From: a virus
Reading direction: 5' to 3' (one strand)
DNA length: 64,000 nucleotides
IMG/VR virus record: IMGVR_UViG_3300046167_000447
Span: 1 to 64,000 of that record
In this document: positions 12,908-19,852 of the stretch, piece by piece
Layout: the number at the start of each line of letters is the position of its first letter
How positions within the stretch are numbered: position 1 is the first letter of the stretch
Program-made: the position numbers and the translations under genes
The notes under the pieces: generated by a model
The model's input: the letters and a program-made list of their open reading frames with translations, nothing else
Told to the model about the DNA's origin: nothing
Databases searched by the model: none

Positions 12908-13228
12908 ATGAGCAATCAAAATCAAAACTATCAAAACGACCCATTAGTAGGATTCACTAACGCACCACGTGTTGAGTTACGAATCTCATTCACAGAGGCA
13001 GAACTCAATGACCTCAAGCAGTATCTAACGGGCAAGGACACCAAGCGTGTGTACTTAACAATCAAGTCGGGTGAGAAGAAAGACAAGAGCGGTACATACA
13101 ACATCTGCTCAGTCTACGACCCGAACAAAGGTCAAGGCACTCAAGCATCTCAGCAGTTTGCACAGAGCCAAGGCGCACCCGCACCGAGCCAAGCAAACAA
13201 CACGAATTCGGATGACTTACCATTCTAA
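12908..13228 (+). CDS. Single-stranded DNA-binding protein
   Basis: 106 residues. A short beta-rich core (RVELRISFTEAELNDLKQYL to YNICSVYDPN) is followed by a Gln/Ala/Pro-rich flexible linker and the C-terminal tip SDDLPF, which matches the DDxPF tail that SSBs use to recruit partners. Shorter than typical bacterial SSBs (about 170). It lies downstream of erf and the exonuclease. An intrinsic terminator follows 24 nt after the stop. Confidence 0.8.
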   Translation: MSNQNQNYQNDPLVGFTNAPRVELRISFTEAELNDLKQYLTGKDTKRVYLTIKSGEKKDKSGTYNICSVYDPNKGQGTQASQQFAQSQGAPAPSQANNTNSDDLPF

Positions 13229-13252
13229 GTCGCAGACTTAATAACTACATCA

Positions 13253-13280
13253 GCCTCGCTCCATCGGAGCGGGGCTTTTT
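13253..13280 (+). terminator. Intrinsic terminator after SSB gene
   Basis: Perfect 10-bp GC-rich stem (13253-13262 with 13266-13275) with an ATC loop, followed by TTTTT (13276-13280). The strongest terminator in the early block. Confidence 0.85.
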
Positions 13281-13283
13281 AAT

Positions 13284-13322
13284 GCAGAGGATGGTCAATG
13301 TGGTTCGACTCCACGCTCTTGC
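13284..13322 (+). ncRNA. tRNA-like minihelix 6
   Basis: GCAGAG (13284-13289) pairs with CTCT(T)GC (13316-13322), a linker with ATGGT, and a T-arm TGTGG, loop TTCGACT, CCACG (13299-13315). Same order as elements 1, 2 and 4, but it follows a terminator rather than a stop codon and has no ACCAC hairpin after it, so it may be a relic or belong to read-through transcripts. Confidence 0.5.
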
Positions 13323-13345
13323 CCTAATTTTAAATTCAATCACAA

Positions 13346-13474
13346 ATGAAAAAGCTATTATTACTTAGTCTGTTTGTTGTTTTACCAAGCGAATTAAACA
13401 CAACAGAAGAGGTCTACCTTGAATCAAAAAGAAACGAACTTGACTCTACTTCAGTCATTAAAACAAACCACTAA
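13346..13474 (+). CDS. Small secreted or membrane-anchored protein
   Basis: 42 residues: MKKLLLLSLFVVLPSELNTT is a textbook signal-like N-terminus (KK, hydrophobic core), followed by a short hydrophilic tail. The ATG is preceded by ATCACAA. No cysteine lipobox, so cleavage by signal peptidase I or retention as an anchor are both possible. Confidence 0.5.
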   Translation: MKKLLLLSLFVVLPSELNTTEEVYLESKRNELDSTSVIKTNH

Positions 13475-13485
13475 AATATTTAACT

Positions 13486-13566
13486 ATGACAGATTCAATA
13501 AGTGCAATATTTCTACTCATAGTCTTGGCTTATTGCTTAGACAAACTAACTTCGCTAATAGAATAA
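13486..13566 (+). CDS. Tiny membrane peptide
   Basis: 26 residues, MTDSISAIFLLIVLAYCLDK then LTSLIE. One hydrophobic span. The spacing to the next ATG (2 nt) and identical TAACT before both ATGs support it, but it is very short. Confidence 0.35.
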   Translation: MTDSISAIFLLIVLAYCLDKLTSLIE

Positions 13567-13568
13567 CT

Positions 13569-13907
13569 ATGAAAGCACTAACCAAAGTATTAGCTATGCA
13601 CCTTTACTCGGAAGGTATGGGTGAGGTTAGCGAGATAACAGACACGACCTTTTGGATTGAAGGTCAACGCAAGAACAAGGTTGAGGTTTACGGAACTCAC
13701 TTAGGCAGAGAAATTAATCTGTCAAATTGTTGTTTATGTGCGGATTTTTTATTACTATCTCTTTTCGACAAAACGGGTGACAACGTAATCCTAATGAAGA
13801 CAAGCGAAGTAAAAGACAGACTAAAAGACAATCAAATATCCTTAGTGGATATGGCTGAGATTATAGTTTATCGATGGCAAGTAGAATTTTTACCAACAAA
13901 AGAATAA
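13569..13907 (+). CDS. Protein of unknown function
   Basis: 112 residues from the ATG at 13569 (MKALTKVLAMHLYSEGMGEV). The frame is open further upstream to 13419, but that extension would overlap two small ORFs in other frames and lacks a leader, so I choose the internal start. Mixed alpha/beta; no family recognised. Confidence 0.6.
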   Translation: MKALTKVLAMHLYSEGMGEVSEITDTTFWIEGQRKNKVEVYGTHLGREINLSNCCLCADFLLLSLFDKTGDNVILMKTSEVKDRLKDNQISLVDMAEIIVYRWQVEFLPTKE

Positions 13908-13918
13908 AACCAAAGAGA

Positions 13919-14044
13919 ATGAATGAGCAAGAGAAAGTCACAAAGATTCTATTTGCCTTGATGGTATTTACAATTGTGCGTCTAGCCTTTATTGTTATTG
14001 GATTAATGTATGTCTATGCACACCCTACAATAAGTTTAAGATAA
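13919..14044 (+). CDS. Small membrane protein, paralogue A
   Basis: 41 residues: charged start (MNEQEKVTKI), one hydrophobic span (LFALMVFTIV onward), then MYVYAHPTISLR. A close paralogue is at 14847-14969; a stretch of over 30 nt around ACAAAGATTCTATTTGCC is identical in both, so this is a recent local duplication. The leader is AAAACCAAAGAGA, a member of the repeated leader family. Confidence 0.55.
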   Translation: MNEQEKVTKILFALMVFTIVRLAFIVIGLMYVYAHPTISLR

Positions 14045-14048
14045 AATT

Positions 14049-14162
14049 ATGAATAGAATACCAAGTTATCCAAGTGCAACAAAAGCAGTTTTTATAGGAA
14101 TAATTATAGCATTGATTTTATACTTTGTGATGCTGAATCTAATTTCCTACAACCCCCAATAA
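14049..14162 (+). CDS. Tiny membrane protein
   Basis: 37 residues (MNRIPSYPSATKAVFIGIII then hydrophobic, ending LISYNPQ). One transmembrane span. The sequence before its ATG (ACCCTACAATAAGTTTAAG) is repeated before the next gene at about 14164-14182, indicating duplication of the junction. Confidence 0.5.
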   Translation: MNRIPSYPSATKAVFIGIIIALILYFVMLNLISYNPQ

Positions 14163-14196
14163 ACACCCTACAATAAGTTTAAGATAAAATTATGGA

Positions 14197-14406
14197 ATGG
14201 ATAATATAGAAATTAAAAAAACAAGTATTGGAAAAGTAGGATTCTTTTTTAATAGCGATGAAGAAAAAACACATAGAATTGGTAGACTTGTATCAGTTAC
14301 GCAAAACGGGAATTGTCAAGATGAAGATGGTTGCTATTATGACAATTTTACACCAATGAAAAGAGCTGATTTGTTAGAATGTATTGATTTGGAATTTTTC
14401 TCTTAG
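14197..14406 (+). CDS. Small protein of unknown function
   Basis: 69 residues. The duplicated leader positions an ATG at 14192, but that frame stops after five codons; the real frame starts at 14197, so the leader was copied from the gene before and the start shifted. Beta-rich sequence with RLVSVTQNGNCQDEDGCYYD in the centre. No family recognised. Confidence 0.6.
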   Translation: MDNIEIKKTSIGKVGFFFNSDEEKTHRIGRLVSVTQNGNCQDEDGCYYDNFTPMKRADLLECIDLEFFS

Positions 14407-14462
14407 TTGTACATAAGACGAGTGTATGGCACGTTGCAACCACTAACTTAAATTAAAAAGAT

Positions 14463-14681
14463 ATGAATTGGATTAAGAGATTACTTGGATTGAAACCTAA
14501 AGAGCAATGTGCTATACACAATGTTAGCAAACGTTTTTGTGTTAAGTATGTTGTTGATGGGAATTTAGCATTAGAATACAGTTGGTTTTGTGATGCTACA
14601 AATGAAGCTATGGCAAGATACGATTTTTGGGATAATCATAATGGATTATATCACGATATAATTTCTGTAAATGTTTGCTAA
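14463..14681 (+). CDS. Small protein of unknown function
   Basis: 72 residues (MNWIKRLLGLKPKEQCAIHN at the start), an amphipathic basic N-terminal helix then a mixed domain with several Trp, Tyr and four Cys. No recognised motif. The sequence after its stop (AACCCCCAATAAACACC) repeats that at 14151-14167. Confidence 0.6.
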   Translation: MNWIKRLLGLKPKEQCAIHNVSKRFCVKYVVDGNLALEYSWFCDATNEAMARYDFWDNHNGLYHDIISVNVC

Positions 14682-14722
14682 CCCCCAATAAACACCATAA
14701 ACTAATTTAAAACCAAAGAGAG

Positions 14723-14854
14723 ATGAAAATGACAAACGAAGAGATTTACGAGAGAGTAATGGGACACAAGCCAAATAAAGATTTTGGCATTAAGGGTTCA
14801 TTTAGTTGGAATGATATAAACGCTTTGATGAATGAGGCAAAGAGAGATGAGTGA
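14723..14854 (+). CDS. Small protein with repeated leader
   Basis: 43 residues: MKMTNEEIYERVMGHKPNKD, then a short helix and EAKRDE. Preceded by TTTAAAACCAAAGAGAG (14706-14722) and overlapping the next start by 8 nt (ATGAGTGA). Resembles a short helical adaptor; no family recognised. Confidence 0.5.
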   Translation: MKMTNEEIYERVMGHKPNKDFGIKGSFSWNDINALMNEAKRDE

Positions 14855-14969
14855 GAGAGAAAAAGCCACAAAGATTCTATTTGCCTTGATGGTATTTACA
14901 ATCTGCACTTTAGCACTAATCGTATTAGCATTGATGTACGTATACGCTCACCCTACAATTAATTTATAA
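14847..14969 (+). CDS. Small membrane protein, paralogue B
   Basis: 40 residues (MSEREKATKILFALMVFTIC then hydrophobic, ending YAHPTINL). Paralogue of 13919-14044: same length, same TKILFALMVFTI core and same YAHPTI end, differing in the middle of the membrane span. Begins inside the previous stop. Confidence 0.55.
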   Translation: MSEREKATKILFALMVFTICTLALIVLALMYVYAHPTINL

Positions 14970-14988
14970 CCCTTTAAAACCAAAGAAA

Positions 14989-15354
14989 ATGGACAGAGAG
15001 TTAGCAAATAACATACTCCGAAACGGAGGTAGCGGACAAGCGGGAATGATTAGTTTCACCCGATGTAATCAAGAAACCATAGACAATATAGAGGCTATGG
15101 GCAACGAGCAACTTGAATTAGAGATGAGGTCTGCTTATTGGATGACGTATGTATACGGGCAGTTTTCAATAGCAGACTTGCAGTATGTTGAATTATTAGC
15201 CTTAGAGTTAGACTCAAGAGGTTGGACAGAGACAGATTGGGATAAGTTTAACGAATGGGCAGATGATGAAAAGATTAAATTCGATGAGAGCCAAGAAGAC
15301 TCAATGGGTTCTTTTGAAGTTGATAGTGAATCCGAAGAACCTTTATCTCTTTAG
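14989..15354 (+). CDS. Acidic protein of unknown function
   Basis: 121 residues, very acidic C-terminal third (FDESQEDSMGSFEVDSESEE). Leader TTTAAAACCAAAGAAA. The central part has a helix with aromatic residues (MRSAYWMTYVYGQFSIADLQ). No family recognised. Confidence 0.7.
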   Translation: MDRELANNILRNGGSGQAGMISFTRCNQETIDNIEAMGNEQLELEMRSAYWMTYVYGQFSIADLQYVELLALELDSRGWTETDWDKFNEWADDEKIKFDESQEDSMGSFEVDSESEEPLSL

Positions 15355-15357
15355 ACC

Positions 15358-15627
15358 ATGGGCAGAAGGAAGATGATTTACGACTCTATAGTTAGGGTTA
15401 AGTTCAAGAAGACAGCTAAAGCAAAAGGTTGGACTGAGAGAGAATTAAATACGGTGAGTGTATGTGAAACTCCAATAGAATTCAACTCAACTCCACGAGC
15501 CTTAGAGGGACTCAAGCAGATGGTATTCGATAAGAAGTCTGTCGGTTTTAGAACCAAGGGAAACTTTGTAGTTGTAGAGGTAAAGGAAAAGAAACCAATT
15601 AGTGAAAGTTTTTATTACTATGATTAA
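15358..15627 (+). CDS. Small basic protein of unknown function
   Basis: 89 residues, Lys-rich N-terminal half (MGRRKMIYDSIVRVKFKKTA). The stop overlaps the sigma-factor start by 8 nt. Basic charge and position suggest possible nucleic-acid contact, not shown. Confidence 0.65.
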   Translation: MGRRKMIYDSIVRVKFKKTAKAKGWTERELNTVSVCETPIEFNSTPRALEGLKQMVFDKKSVGFRTKGNFVVVEVKEKKPISESFYYYD

Positions 15628-16291
15628 ATTAACAGACAAGATAATATCCGAGTTCTTTCCGAGGGACAATCGGTTTCTCCACTTTGTAGCCAAGAAGCAC
15701 GGACAATTCTTCATAAACGAAGATGATGTTGAACGTGCGTCTTTCTACGCTTTGGAATACATACTCAAGAAGCGAGGCGAGGAGTTTGAGAATATGTCTC
15801 ATGTAAACTCGTTGGCTGAATGGGCTTTTCGTGGTGCTATTTCTAGGATGATATCCTACAACCAAGCACAGAAGAGAGATGTCGAGGTTTACTCCGAGTC
15901 GGACTTCTATGCAGACCATGATGATGCAAGAAGCGTTATGGACAATCTGTTCGAGATGCAACCCGAATTGGATACGCTACTGACAGATGCAAAGCAATGC
16001 TTGGAGGACAAGGATTACGACATCATTAAGATGATAACCCTTGGGTACAATATGGTCGAGATTGGAGAGAAGTACAATCAAAGTGCAGAATCCATAAGAC
16101 AAAGAAAAATCAAAGTTATTAAGCAATTAAGAGTTTATTATGAAATTGACAAGAGAACTGATAGAGTCAATGGCGAGAGTCTACGAAAAAGAATACAACG
16201 TAAATCCTCTAAAAAAGAGAAGGTACAAAGAAGTCGTGCTGAGTCGGCAATCGATTATCTCTATTCTAAAGAAAAGGTTTTCGCTGAGTGA
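15620..16291 (+). CDS. Phage sigma-70-family (ECF-like) factor
   Basis: 223 residues from the ATG at 15620. Region 2-like helices occupy about residues 30-90 (VERASFYALEYILKKRGEEF, then AEWAFRGAISRMISYNQAQK). A region 4-type helix-turn-helix is at about 135-172 (YDIIKMITLGYNMVEIGEKY then SAESIRQRKIKVIKQLR), matching sigma -35 recognition helices. It would redirect host RNA polymerase to phage promoters, possibly those of the paired elements at 10070 and 44817. The last 49 basic residues lie in a 152-nt overlap with the next gene and may not be conserved. Confidence 0.75.
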   Translation: MIKLTDKIISEFFPRDNRFLHFVAKKHGQFFINEDDVERASFYALEYILKKRGEEFENMSHVNSLAEWAFRGAISRMISYNQAQKRDVEVYSESDFYADHDDARSVMDNLFEMQPELDTLLTDAKQCLEDKDYDIIKMITLGYNMVEIGEKYNQSAESIRQRKIKVIKQLRVYYEIDKRTDRVNGESLRKRIQRKSSKKEKVQRSRAESAIDYLYSKEKVFAE

Positions 16292-16562
16292 GTCGCACTT
16301 ATCCAATCTGTTTGAGTGCGATAGAGCAACGATATATCATTCTGTGTACACAGTAGAAGAACAAATCAAGCTAAGAAGCACAGACTACGTTCAGTCTATT
16401 GAGAGATGGATTCCAATAATCGAAGAGTTCGAGGAACAGATGAAGAGCGTATCGGTAAGTGTAAATGCAAACACAACCGAAGAAATCATCTTGGGATTAC
16501 TATCAAAACATACGGCAGAAGAACGTGAGGAACTCTTATCTAACATAACAAATCAGTTATAA
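16140..16562 (+). CDS. DnaA-domain-IV-like replication protein
   Basis: 140 residues. Residues 5-60 follow the DnaA DNA-binding domain closely: LIESMARVYEKEYNVNPLKK, RRYKEVVLSRQSIISILKKR, then FECDRATIYHSVYTVEEQIK, where DnaA has aRqiamyL and GRDHsTVlha. The rest is helical. A standalone domain IV without AAA+ suggests origin binding or competition with host DnaA. It overlaps the sigma gene by 152 nt in another frame, far more than other junctions here. No leader is evident because the start lies deep within the sigma gene. Confidence 0.7.
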   Translation: MKLTRELIESMARVYEKEYNVNPLKKRRYKEVVLSRQSIISILKKRFSLSESHLSNLFECDRATIYHSVYTVEEQIKLRSTDYVQSIERWIPIIEEFEEQMKSVSVSVNANTTEEIILGLLSKHTAEEREELLSNITNQL

Positions 16563-16563
16563 C

Positions 16564-17028
16564 ATGACAAACGAAGAAAGGAAAGCCACTCCTATATTTC
16601 AAGGGGTGTTGCGTTATTTCCCAAACGCTTTAAGGGAAGTGTCTCGATGCAGTCTTGCATCAAACAAACAACACAATGGAGACGCTCCCGTTTATTGGGA
16701 TATGGAAAAATCTAAAGACGAACTTGGTTCTTTGACAAGACACCTTGTAGATTTAGCATCGGGCGAAGAGTACGATGAAGATGGTACACTCAATCTAGCC
16801 AAGATAGCTTGGAGGGCGTTAGGCGCACTAGAAAGACATCTGCAAGGAGATGAATCATTCGAAGGAGAAAACTTTTATAAAGAACTAAAACAAACGACAG
16901 ATGGCGAAGAAAACAGAACCGAGGGTAACGATGTTCGAGAGCGTGTTCAAGACGGACAAGCCTTACCACATAACACTTACTACCGCACTACAACGAATAG
17001 CAGACGGGTCGAGCAAGGAAACGATTGA
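16564..17028 (+). CDS. DUF5664-like dNTP-pyrophosphohydrolase-type protein
   Basis: 154 residues. The pattern NALREVSRCSLASNKQHNGD, then DELGSLTRHLVDLASGEEYD and LAKIAWRALGALERHL matches the DUF5664 (dATP/dGTP diphosphohydrolase N-terminal, MazG-like) fold seen in many phages, where the conserved R-H and the A-W-A-L-LE helix form the core. Likely adjusts nucleotide pools. The last about 42 residues overlap the primase-helicase frame and look non-conserved. Confidence 0.65.
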   Translation: MTNEERKATPIFQGVLRYFPNALREVSRCSLASNKQHNGDAPVYWDMEKSKDELGSLTRHLVDLASGEEYDEDGTLNLAKIAWRALGALERHLQGDESFEGENFYKELKQTTDGEENRTEGNDVRERVQDGQALPHNTYYRTTTNSRRVEQGND

Positions 17029-18736
17029 GAAGGTTCGTGAAGGCGATAAGAAAGCAAAGACAGATTTGCCCGTTGTTTTATTTTCGGGAGAGTTTACTGC
17101 TCGTGAAGATGACCAAATCATATCTCATAGCGGATTAGTAGTCTTAGACTTCGACCATATCGATGTCGAGGCTTACAAGAACATTCTATGTACTGACGAC
17201 CACATACTTGCGTGTTGGGTTTCACCAAGTGGTGATGGACTCAAGGCGTTGGTTCGCATCAGCAACCCCGAAAGACATCGTGACCACTTCCGTGCGTTGC
17301 AACAATACTTTGACAAGCAGTACAACTTAGAACTCGATTCTTCGGGGGCTAATGAGTCTCGTGCTTGTTTCGAGTCTTGGGATGAGCACATCTGCATCAA
17401 GGAAGATGCACAGACCTTTGGCGGGATGCTTTCGGATGAGGGTGCTACCAAGAATGCTAACGCTACAATCCTAGAAGGAGAGTTTACAGATTATCAAAAA
17501 CTCAACATCGCTTGTCGTATGATTCGTACGGCACAAGACGGAGAGAAACACTCTGTTCTTTTAAAGGCATCTGTACTTGTCGGTGGTTACATCGGAGCGG
17601 GTCGCATAGAAGAGCAAGAAGCTATCCGTGTACTTGAGCGTGAGATTGCACGGCACGATGTTGACTCAATGGAGACGGCTCGTAACACTATTCGTGACGG
17701 AGTCGAACAAGGTAAGCAGTTGCCTATCCGTGAGGTTATGGATGTTGAGAATGAGGTTCAGCGTGAGCAACTCATTGAATCTACAGATATGTCATTCATC
17801 TCATCCGATGATGAAGACTTGGCGTGGATTAACGCACTTGCAGAAGGTAAACTTCAGTTAGGTTTAGATACGGGTAATGAAGCCCTTGACGAACACTTCC
17901 GATACAAGAAGGATTTCTTTATCTTTAATGGACACTCCAACGTAGGTAAGACTACAATGGCTCTGTACTTAATGGTAAACTCATCTATGCGACACGGGTG
18001 GAAGTGGCTGATATACTCAGCAGAAAACAAGACCGCATCAATCAAATCTAAACTGATGCAGTTTGCGGGTAATCGCAGGCTTGAGTCTATGTCTTATCAC
18101 GAACGCAAGTTCTTGTACGAGTGGGTTAACGAACACTTCGTTGTCATTAGCAACAAGCAAGTGTACACATACTACGACTTGATTATATTCGCTGAGAAGA
18201 TGATGAAGAACGGAGGAATTGATGCGATGTTCATTGACCCTTATAACTCATTGAAGATTGACTTGAGTGGTCGTAACCAAATCGGTGTACACCAATACCA
18301 CTACGAGGCAGCGAGTGAATTCCTAACCTTTGCTAACAAGCACGACATTGCGCTATGGCTCAACACTCACGCAGTTACTGAAGCACAGAGAAGAAAAGGT
18401 CAAGACGGATTACCCGTAGCGCCATTCGCTGAAGACACAGAAGGTGGTGGTCTTTTCGTGAATCGTGCAGATTCATTCGCCACATTTCACAGAAAAATTC
18501 AGCACCCCGAGCCACATTGGAGAAGAACGATGGAGTTTCACATGAGAAAGGTTCGTGAGGTTGAGACGGGCGGTAGACCTACTCCATTTTTAGAGCCTCT
18601 GTACTTCGAGTTGAATGGCACGATGACGGGATTCTCAATCAACGGGCAATATTTATTTCAAGATTTGTTCACTACAAAGAATAGTAGCCAACAACAAGAA
18701 ATAAAACCGCCACAAGACTTGTCTAACGTGTTTTAA
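16901..18736 (+). CDS. Primase-helicase (VirE_N/BT4734-like primase + DnaB/RecA-like helicase)
   Basis: 611 residues. The N-terminal module (about 10-175) resembles the BT4734/VirE_N primase-like domain: VVLDFDHID (80-88, acidic pair D83/D85) and SPSGDGLKALVRI (108-120). The C-terminal module (about 320-590) is a RecA-fold ATPase: Walker A GHSNVGKTT (344-352), Walker B AMFIDPYN (442-449), then WLNTHAV. Together they give a fused primase-helicase for the replication fork. The start codon lies 128 nt inside the upstream gene. No DNA polymerase is present in the window. Confidence 0.8.
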   Translation: MAKKTEPRVTMFESVFKTDKPYHITLTTALQRIADGSSKETIEKVREGDKKAKTDLPVVLFSGEFTAREDDQIISHSGLVVLDFDHIDVEAYKNILCTDDHILACWVSPSGDGLKALVRISNPERHRDHFRALQQYFDKQYNLELDSSGANESRACFESWDEHICIKEDAQTFGGMLSDEGATKNANATILEGEFTDYQKLNIACRMIRTAQDGEKHSVLLKASVLVGGYIGAGRIEEQEAIRVLEREIARHDVDSMETARNTIRDGVEQGKQLPIREVMDVENEVQREQLIESTDMSFISSDDEDLAWINALAEGKLQLGLDTGNEALDEHFRYKKDFFIFNGHSNVGKTTMALYLMVNSSMRHGWKWLIYSAENKTASIKSKLMQFAGNRRLESMSYHERKFLYEWVNEHFVVISNKQVYTYYDLIIFAEKMMKNGGIDAMFIDPYNSLKIDLSGRNQIGVHQYHYEAASEFLTFANKHDIALWLNTHAVTEAQRRKGQDGLPVAPFAEDTEGGGLFVNRADSFATFHRKIQHPEPHWRRTMEFHMRKVREVETGGRPTPFLEPLYFELNGTMTGFSINGQYLFQDLFTTKNSSQQQEIKPPQDLSNVF

Positions 18737-18754
18737 TTGTTTATCTTTATAGTT

Positions 18755-19213
18755 ATGAGAAGTTATAACAGAAAACGCAAGACAGGTGCAGTCAATAGCA
18801 AGAAGAAAGTTATAGACGGGATTACGTTTGCATCTAGCCTAGAGGCTTATACTTACGCTAAACTAAAGGAGGTTGGCATTGATTTTAAATATGAGGGCGA
18901 ATCTTTCGAGGTTCTGCCCTCGTTTAAGTTTAAGGGGAAATACTTATCCTCTTCGCCAAAAAAGAAAGAGTTAGCAGACAAAAGCAGCAAGGTGGTACGA
19001 GCAATAACGTATACGCCCGACTTCGTTGGAGAAGATTGGGTAATAGAATGCAAGGGATTCATTCCAAGTAATCACTCGTTTCCACTTAGATGGAAGCTGT
19101 TCTTAAAGATTGCTGACAAGAGAGGCTTTGATGTCTATATGCCTAAGAATCAAAAACAAGTAGACGAAGTTATTAAATCAATTCAAGAAAAAGGATGGAC
19201 ATTGGGAATTTAG
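18755..19213 (+). CDS. DUF1064-like phage endonuclease
   Basis: 152 residues from the ATG at 18755. The pattern VIDGITFASSLEAYTYAKLK, ITYTPDFVGEDWVIECKGF and FPLRWKLFLKIADKRG matches DUF1064 phage endodeoxyribonucleases: a Glu in the first helix, then D-x(6-8)-E-x-K as the PD-(D/E)XK core. Probably resolves branched DNA. The frame is open upstream to 18737, but the ATG at 18755 begins the conserved Arg/Lys-rich N-terminus. Confidence 0.75.
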   Translation: MRSYNRKRKTGAVNSKKKVIDGITFASSLEAYTYAKLKEVGIDFKYEGESFEVLPSFKFKGKYLSSSPKKKELADKSSKVVRAITYTPDFVGEDWVIECKGFIPSNHSFPLRWKLFLKIADKRGFDVYMPKNQKQVDEVIKSIQEKGWTLGI

Positions 19214-19389
19214 AAATGTTTCAAAGAGAAACAACAGAAAGAATCTACAAGTTGGTAGACGAGTTAACATTGCTTACGGGTAACACAGACTTAAACATGG
19301 TCGACTTCGAGATAAAGCGAATACGCAAAGCTATAGAGGTCGAGACAGAAGCAATACTTGAGTCTGTAAAAGAATATCACGGAATTTAA
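19195..19389 (+). CDS. Small helical protein
   Basis: 64 residues from 19195, or 57 from the ATG at 19216, which lies just after the upstream stop. Helical, coiled-coil-like (IRKAIEVETEAILESVKEYH). No family recognised; lies between two nucleases. Confidence 0.6.
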   Translation: MDIGNLEMFQRETTERIYKLVDELTLLTGNTDLNMVDFEIKRIRKAIEVETEAILESVKEYHGI

Positions 19390-19400
19390 AAACAAACAAT

Positions 19401-19847
19401 ATGGCTAAAAGATTTGAAAGTCAAGAAGACCTTGACAGAGAAAAGAAAGCTATAGACTTGTTCGTTAGAGGTGCTGAAGGATTCTTCCCTAGAAAGATGC
19501 CTCCTTTCGAGATAGACTTTGCTATAGCTAGTAGAAAAGAGGGCAACAGAAATGTAGCCTACGTTGAAATCAAAGGAGTGAAGAAGGTTGAGTCTGTTCA
19601 TGATGAACACAACCCCGTTGTATCGGTAAAAAAGTTAGCATCCTTACAGAAGTATGTTAACGAGCGCAAGTGCCCTACCTATGTTGTATGGGCATATTCC
19701 GATGGAATTAAGTATGCTAACCTTATGGACTTGAAGGGAGTTATTCTTTGGAGCGGTCAGTTAATTAAAAGAGAAGGTTCTGCCAATGACCACGAACTAA
19801 TGTTCATCAACACAGACACTAACTTTAAAATCAAAACATTTAATTAA
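19401..19847 (+). CDS. PD-(D/E)XK-fold nuclease-like protein
   Basis: 148 residues. FEIDFAIASRKEGNRNVAYV is followed by EIKGVKK, giving Asp then E-x-K separated by a beta hairpin, as in VRR-NUC and Hjc-type nucleases. A preceding helix (residues 7-28) carries acidic residues. Likely DNA processing; the exact family is unclear. Neighbours are the DUF1064 nuclease and a phosphoesterase. Confidence 0.55.
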   Translation: MAKRFESQEDLDREKKAIDLFVRGAEGFFPRKMPPFEIDFAIASRKEGNRNVAYVEIKGVKKVESVHDEHNPVVSVKKLASLQKYVNERKCPTYVVWAYSDGIKYANLMDLKGVILWSGQLIKREGSANDHELMFINTDTNFKIKTFN

Positions 19848-19852
19848 ATCAA

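Noticed and set aside
2537-13322. Calling the T-arm elements functional tRNA genes
   Set aside because: No 5-bp/7-nt anticodon arm with a U at position 33 in any element, and most are under 60 nt. They mimic tRNA tops but should not decode.
13419-13568. N-terminal extension of the 13569 gene
   Set aside because: It would overlap two small frames that fit better (13346-13474, 13486-13566), and the conserved TAACT-ATG start is at 13569.
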